Shown: positions 62,136-64,000 of the stretch, one piece after another
How the letters are laid out: every line of letters begins with the position of its first letter
Numbering within the stretch: position 1 is the first letter of the stretch
Assembly (NCBI RefSeq): GCF_031882575.1
Contig: NZ_CP134772.1
Coordinates: 2,499,001 to 2,563,000, forward strand
Source: Pseudomonas sp. VD-NE ins
GTDB taxonomy: Bacteria > Pseudomonadota > Gammaproteobacteria > Pseudomonadales > Pseudomonadaceae
Reading direction: 5' to 3'
DNA: 64,000 bases
Position numbers and translations under genes: made by a program
Notes under the pieces: generated by a model
Seen by the model: the letters and a program-made list of their open reading frames with translations, nothing else
What the model was told of the DNA's origin: nothing
Database searches by the model: none

Positions 62136-63203
62136 TCAGAGGCTCGATTTCGCAATGACCTGCAAGCTCATCTGCTCCAGCAGTTTGTTCATGTGAATGA
62201 ACTGCGCGAAGCGTTTGTCCTGGGTCTGGCCATGGTAGAAGCGGTAGTAGATCTGCTGCACGATGCCGGCCAGACGGAACAGGCCGTAGGTGTAGTAGAA
62301 GTCGAAATTGTCGATCTGGATGCCTGAGCGTTCGGCGTAGTAATCGACGAATTCACGGCGGGTGAGCATGCCCGGAGCGTGGCTCGGCTGGCGGCGCATC
62401 AATTGCACCGGCGCCGGATCATCCGCCTGAATCCAATAGGCGAGGGTGTTGCCCAGGTCCATCAGCGGGTCGCCGAGGGTGGTCAGTTCCCAGTCGAGCA
62501 CACCGATGATCTGCATCGGATTCTGCGGATCGAGGATGACGTTGTCGAAGCGGTAGTCGTTGTGGACGATGCTGGAGGTCGGGTGGTCGGCCGGCATCTT
62601 GTCGTTGAGCCAGGCTTTGACCTTCTCCCAGTGTGGCGCGTCGGGTGTCAGGGCTTTTTCGTAGCGCTCGCTCCAGCCTTTGATCTGACGGGCCACGTAG
62701 CCTTCCGGTTTGCCCAGATCACCGAGGCCGCAGGCGTTGTAGTCGACGCGGTGCAGTTCGACGAAACGGTCGATGAAGCTTTTGCACAAGGCTTCGGTTT
62801 TTGCCGAATCGAGGCCCAGTTCCGGCGGCAGTTCCGAGCGCAGGATGATGCCCTTGACCCGCTCCATTACGTAGAACTCGGCGCCGATCACCGATTCGTC
62901 CGTGCAGTGCACGTAAGCCTTCGGGCAATACGGGAAGCCGTCGCGCAATTGATTGAGAATGCGGAATTCGCGGCCCATGTCGTGGGCGGACTTGGCCTTG
63001 TGGCCGAACGGCGGGCGGCGCAGGACGAATTCCTGTTCCGGGTATTCCAGCAGGTAGGTCAGGTTCGACGCGCCGCCGGGGAACTGGCTGATCGCAGCTG
63101 TGCCGCTCAGGCCCGGAATGTGCGCCTTGAGGTACGGATCGATCAGGCTGGCATCGAGTTCTTCGCCAGAGCGGATACGGGTGGACTGGTCAGTAAGCGC
63201 CAT
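62136..63203 (-). CDS. aminoglycoside-phosphotransferase-fold protein (acyl-CoA metabolism type)
   Basis: 355 residues. Kinase-fold motifs are SNLTYLLEYPEQEFVLRRPP (nucleotide loop), the catalytic VHNDYRFDNVILDP and the metal-binding IIGVLDWELTTLGDPLMDLG. Members next to acyl-CoA dehydrogenases and SDRs are thought to phosphorylate or process hydroxyacyl intermediates, but their substrate is not settled. Forms an operon with the SDR. Confidence 0.88.
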   Translation of the reverse strand: MALTDQSTRIRSGEELDASLIDPYLKAHIPGLSGTAAISQFPGGASNLTYLLEYPEQEFVLRRPPFGHKAKSAHDMGREFRILNQLRDGFPYCPKAYVHCTDESVIGAEFYVMERVKGIILRSELPPELGLDSAKTEALCKSFIDRFVELHRVDYNACGLGDLGKPEGYVARQIKGWSERYEKALTPDAPHWEKVKAWLNDKMPADHPTSSIVHNDYRFDNVILDPQNPMQIIGVLDWELTTLGDPLMDLGNTLAYWIQADDPAPVQLMRRQPSHAPGMLTRREFVDYYAERSGIQIDNFDFYYTYGLFRLAGIVQQIYYRFYHGQTQDKRFAQFIHMNKLLEQMSLQVIAKSSL

Positions 63204-63365
63204 GCTTATCCCTTCTGCTTATTTTGGAGGCCAGACATCATTTGCTAATCTAATGGCGCGCCCGATTGCTCACAAGCGCGGTGCGGTCTTATAGGTTAGC
63301 GTGTTGCCGGATAATCAGCGTTCCGAATAAGCAGAGGATGCCCACTCTGCTGGCGCTGGCGCAGG

Positions 63366-64000
63366 TCAGTGCACGCGCTGGTTGCTGCGTCTTGGGGGCA
63401 GTGCAATCGGGGTGAGTACCGGTTGCCCGGAGAAGAATGCCGCGAGGTTTTTGCCCACTAGCTCGACAGTGCCTTGGGTGGCTTCCGGTGACAGACCCGC
63501 GACATGCGGGGTGAGCAGCACATTGCTCAGGGTTTTCAACGCATCGGGCACTTGCGGCTCATGGTCGAAGACGTCCAGTGCGGCGCCGGCAATTCTGCGC
63601 TGTTCAAGGGCGGTGATCAGGTCCGCCGTGGCGATCACACTGGCGCGGGCGATGTTGACGATGAAACCCGTGGGGCCGAGTGCATCGAGCACCGGACGCG
63701 TCACCAGATGCTGCGTGCCGATCCCACCCGGCGTAGCGACAATGAGAAAATCCGAGGCCCGCGCCAATTCAGTCGGCGTCGAGCAGAACGTGTAAGGCAC
63801 ATCGCTGCGCAACTGACGGCTGTGATAGCTGATGTCCATGTCGAAACCCAGGTTCGCCCGTTTGGCAATCGCCATGCCCACCGCCCCCAACCCGAGAATC
63901 CCCAGGCGCTTGCCGGCCAGCGACGGGCGCATGATTTTCGGCCATTCCCCCCGACGCACCGCGGCATCGCAACGTGGAATGTCGCGCACCAACGCCAACA
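63366..64000 (-). CDS. D-isomer-specific 2-hydroxyacid dehydrogenase, C-terminal part
   Basis: About 211 residues are visible; the N-terminal catalytic part lies beyond the right edge. NAD motif RLGILGLGAVGMAIAKR (GxGxxG), then FIVNIARASVIATADLI with the catalytic Arg, ALDVFDHEPQVPDAL with the Glu, and NVLLTPHVAGLSPEATQ with the catalytic His. All three catalytic residues are present. Likely acts on glyoxylate, hydroxypyruvate or a similar 2-oxoacid. The 162 bp between this gene and the phosphotransferase start hold nothing recognised. Confidence 0.9.
   Translation of the reverse strand, partial: LALVRDIPRCDAAVRRGEWPKIMRPSLAGKRLGILGLGAVGMAIAKRANLGFDMDISYHSRQLRSDVPYTFCSTPTELARASDFLIVATPGGIGTQHLVTRPVLDALGPTGFIVNIARASVIATADLITALEQRRIAGAALDVFDHEPQVPDALKTLSNVLLTPHVAGLSPEATQGTVELVGKNLAAFFSGQPVLTPIALPPRRSNQRVH

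Noticed and set aside
1..64000. tRNA, rRNA and complete insertion sequences
   Set aside because: No clover-leaf, rRNA core or transposase pattern was noticed on reading; a covariance-model and IS search would be decisive.

Overview
The window looks like chromosomal DNA of a Pseudomonas of the P. fluorescens group. The signs are high GC, many paired REP-type intergenic hairpins (cores GTGGGAGC-GAGCTTGCTCGCGA, GTGGGAGCTGGCTTGCCAGC and GTAGGAGCTGCCGAAGGCTG), Pseudomonas-restricted small families (DUF2790, DUF2388 and DUF1652 types), and a gene set typical of the genus (dhcAB-atoB with a LysR regulator, pcs, mqo, ligD, VgrG with DUF4123 adaptors). No tRNA, rRNA, CRISPR array or complete insertion sequence was seen.

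Layout. 0-2.8 kb: ketone-body/dehydrocarnitine CoA-transferase genes with a divergent LysR regulator. 2.8-5.2 kb: a REP-like array, a sirtuin and a methyltransferase. 5.4-11.4 kb: a probable metal- or redox-stress locus. It has a DUF692 peptide-modifying oxygenase (MNIO) with its DUF2063 partner, an OmpR-type two-component system, and a divergent operon of two small exported proteins plus DipZ. Three copies of one composite TGTATC motif, at two promoter regions, tie these together. 11.4-15.1 kb: housekeeping and accessory genes, including phosphatidylcholine synthase. 15.2-24.3 kb: a type VI secretion (T6SS) effector island: a decayed vgrG fragment, a DUF4123 adaptor, a full VasX-like effector with putative immunity gene, then a second N-terminally truncated effector with its own immunity gene. 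24.4-35.5 kb: iron-dependent redox enzyme, methyltransferase, LigD, sodC, chemoreceptor and mqo.

35.6-38.2 kb is an AT-rich insertion with three genes of foreign appearance, one encoding an HExxH/ExxAD metallopeptidase-like protein. It lies between a decayed gene tail and an intact paralogue. 38.9-42.4 kb: a second T6SS cluster (vgrG, DUF4123, lipoprotein). 44.8-58.1 kb: a large catabolic region with an 8-oxoguanine-deaminase-like amidohydrolase, an NCS2 nucleobase permease, a COG0523 GTPase, a UbiX/UbiD prenyl-FMN decarboxylase pair, two paralogous metal-dependent amidohydrolases, and an IorAB-type molybdenum hydroxylase flanked by two LysR regulators. 58.3-64 kb: a PAS-LuxR regulator, small Pseudomonas proteins, a long multicopy intergenic repeat, an SDR, an aminoglycoside-phosphotransferase-like protein and a partial 2-hydroxyacid dehydrogenase.

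The most interesting points are the MNIO/DipZ/two-component locus with its shared operator-like motif and no canonical precursor gene, the duplicated T6SS effector/immunity modules with a nearly identical 614-bp block, and the AT-rich island carrying a possible defence metallopeptidase.
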